This document shows positions 63,119 to 64,000 of a stretch of DNA of 64,000 bases, piece by piece; the first letter of the stretch is position 1; each line of letters opens with the position of its first letter. The position numbers and the translations under genes are program-made. The stretch is taken from the NCBI RefSeq assembly GCF_004359985.1, contig NZ_SMRO01000003.1, positions 480,206-544,205 on the forward strand, written 5' to 3'. This DNA comes from Paraburkholderia flava (lineage in GTDB: Bacteria; Pseudomonadota; Gammaproteobacteria; Burkholderiales; Burkholderiaceae). The notes under the pieces are model-generated. The model was not told the DNA's origin. It made no database searches and saw only the letters and a program-made list of their open reading frames with translations.

Positions 63119-63674
63119 CTTCGGAATCTCGAAACGCGATACGGGTGGTGCGGGAGCGTGCGGTGCGGTTCGTCTGGGTTGCGCGCTCCTCAGATGCAGC
63201 TATTGTCCAGGCAAAGCGATTGAAAATGCAAATTCATTTGAGGCATTGATTGATGCGTTGCAGGCATGAGCATCGTATTCGGCTGCGGCGTCATCTGATG
63301 AACTTCCGCGGCGCGGTATTCGACTGCACATTTCTAGAGGTTCGATTACGCCTTTACGCGTCGCGTAACTTTGACTGGAAGCGCTTCTCTTCAAAGTTTT
63401 CTTATTGATCGGACATTATCGAAAAGCTGATTTTTTCTCACTTCCGATCGCGTTGGATATTCGCAAAAAGCGCGCAGTAACACGGTGTTACAACCCTTCG
63501 GCGGGCATAACACTTTTTGGCTCGACACGTTTTGGAGGCACCCATAAATTACTGCTCAGGGCTATATCGATGTCGCGAATCGCACATCGTGAACGCCAAT
63601 CGAAGCAGGTGTTCGTCGCAGCCCGGGCAATGGGCCTGGGCGGATTATCGGGCAGGCAAACTACCGTGGACGGA
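63119..63674. other. AT-richer intergenic region before the partial exported-protein gene
   Basis: No convincing gene is seen. The stretch 63360-63490 is notably A/T-rich and may hold the promoter of the last gene. A TTCG-N18-TTCG pair near 63330 has the wrong spacing for a hrp box. Confidence 0.4.
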
Positions 63675-64000
63675 GTGTCGTCGAAAGCGAAGCAGTGGAT
63701 CACAGGCGCGATTTTCATCGTGCTGGCTTCGTTCGTCCAGGCAAGCCACGCAAGGCCGGAGATGCAGCACGGCGGCTTTCATGGCGGCGGTGGCGGTCAC
63801 TTCGCGGGCAGCCCTTTCGGGGCGAGAGGCAATCAGCGCGGGTTCGGTTTCGGCGGTGGTCACGCACACGGTGATCGTGCGATGAATGCGATAAACGTCG
63901 CGCCGGGCCGCAATGCATTGCCCATCGGTATGCAGGGCTACCGTGGCGGTCCGCGGATGATGCAGCGTGTCGGCCAGCAGTACGCGGGCGGCATCACGCC
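63675..64000 (+). CDS. His/Gly-rich exported protein, partial (C-terminus outside window)
   Basis: The frame is open to the right edge. GTG 63675 gives a natural signal peptide (SSKAKQWITGAIFIVLASF, cleavage near SHA-RP); in-frame ATGs at 63570 and 63630 are alternatives. The mature part is rich in Gly, His, Phe and Arg (GGFHGGGGGHF, GFGFGGGHAHGD). Such composition can bind metal ions, but no family was recognised. Confidence 0.6.
   Translation, partial: MSSKAKQWITGAIFIVLASFVQASHARPEMQHGGFHGGGGGHFAGSPFGARGNQRGFGFGGGHAHGDRAMNAINVAPGRNALPIGMQGYRGGPRMMQRVGQQYAGGIT

Noticed and set aside
63325..63355. TTCG-N18-TTCG as a third hrp box
   Set aside because: The spacing is two bases too long and no -10 at the right distance was seen.

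Overview
The window is a chromosomal segment of a high-GC betaproteobacterium of the family Burkholderiaceae, most like Paraburkholderia. The evidence is the family content: entericidin, DUF4148 exported proteins, two LprI-like proteins, an H-NS-like protein of the Burkholderia type, the rsmI-yraN-diaA-BON-cytochrome c block, a tRNA-Ala(CGC), and the strong G/C bias at third codon positions. No rRNA, CRISPR array, integrase or transposase was seen. The window cuts a gene at each end.

Layout. 1-5.3 kb: two tandem lipoproteins with Pro-Thr repeats, an MFS transporter, a HugZ-like protein and an H-NS-like protein behind an AT-rich promoter. 5.5-13.1 kb: core housekeeping genes (CDF metal exporter, Lrp regulator, exonuclease, MBL hydrolase, an unexplained hairpin-rich non-coding stretch, rlpA, rsmI, yraN, diaA, BON lipoprotein, cytochrome c), then tRNA-Ala. 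13.4-19.2 kb: small exported and stress proteins (LprI-like, entericidin, NTF2-like, Ohr, DUF4148), a Tat-exported epoxide-hydrolase-like protein and a P460-like cytochrome. 19.3-20.6 kb: a CcdA/redoxin pair. 20.8-24.8 kb: LysR regulator, MFS transporter and M81 metallopeptidase. 24.9-29.1 kb: an SSF transporter with DUF3311, divergent from a Cache histidine kinase and NarL-type regulator, an arrangement like MctP/MctSR. 29.1-32.2 kb: a lower-GC accessory island with two unrecognised genes. 32.2-43.9 kb: metabolism, transport and one EAL phosphodiesterase. 43.9-47.5 kb: a giant indolepyruvate ferredoxin oxidoreductase. 48-52.4 kb: a glycan cluster (two GT9, one GT4, O-antigen ligase). 52.5-64 kb: GST, Kir-type K+ channel, a LacI-AGE epimerase-sugar kinase operon, chemotaxis receptor, EAL-CBS-GGDEF protein, a bile-acid-symporter-like transporter and a partial His/Gly-rich exported protein.

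Most notable observations. First, each of the two island genes has a hrp-type regulatory box about 200 bases upstream: a perfect TTCGC-N15-TTCGC plant-inducible-promoter box before the 435-aa gene, and TTCG-N16-TTCG with correctly spaced TATTCT before the 221-aa gene. Both products begin with low-complexity Ser/Thr/Ala-rich regions. They are good candidates for undescribed type III secreted effectors. Second, a sequence-conserved hairpin leader ending just before the ribosome binding site occurs three times (two in tandem before the MFS gene at 21953, one before the 3.6-kb oxidoreductase), with compensatory base changes in the stem. It looks like an uncharacterised cis-acting RNA element. Third, 8686-9000 carries a perfect TATAAT followed by about ten consecutive hairpins that match no RNA class I recognise. 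Fourth, three TACGTA hexamers sit just upstream of the histidine kinase gene.
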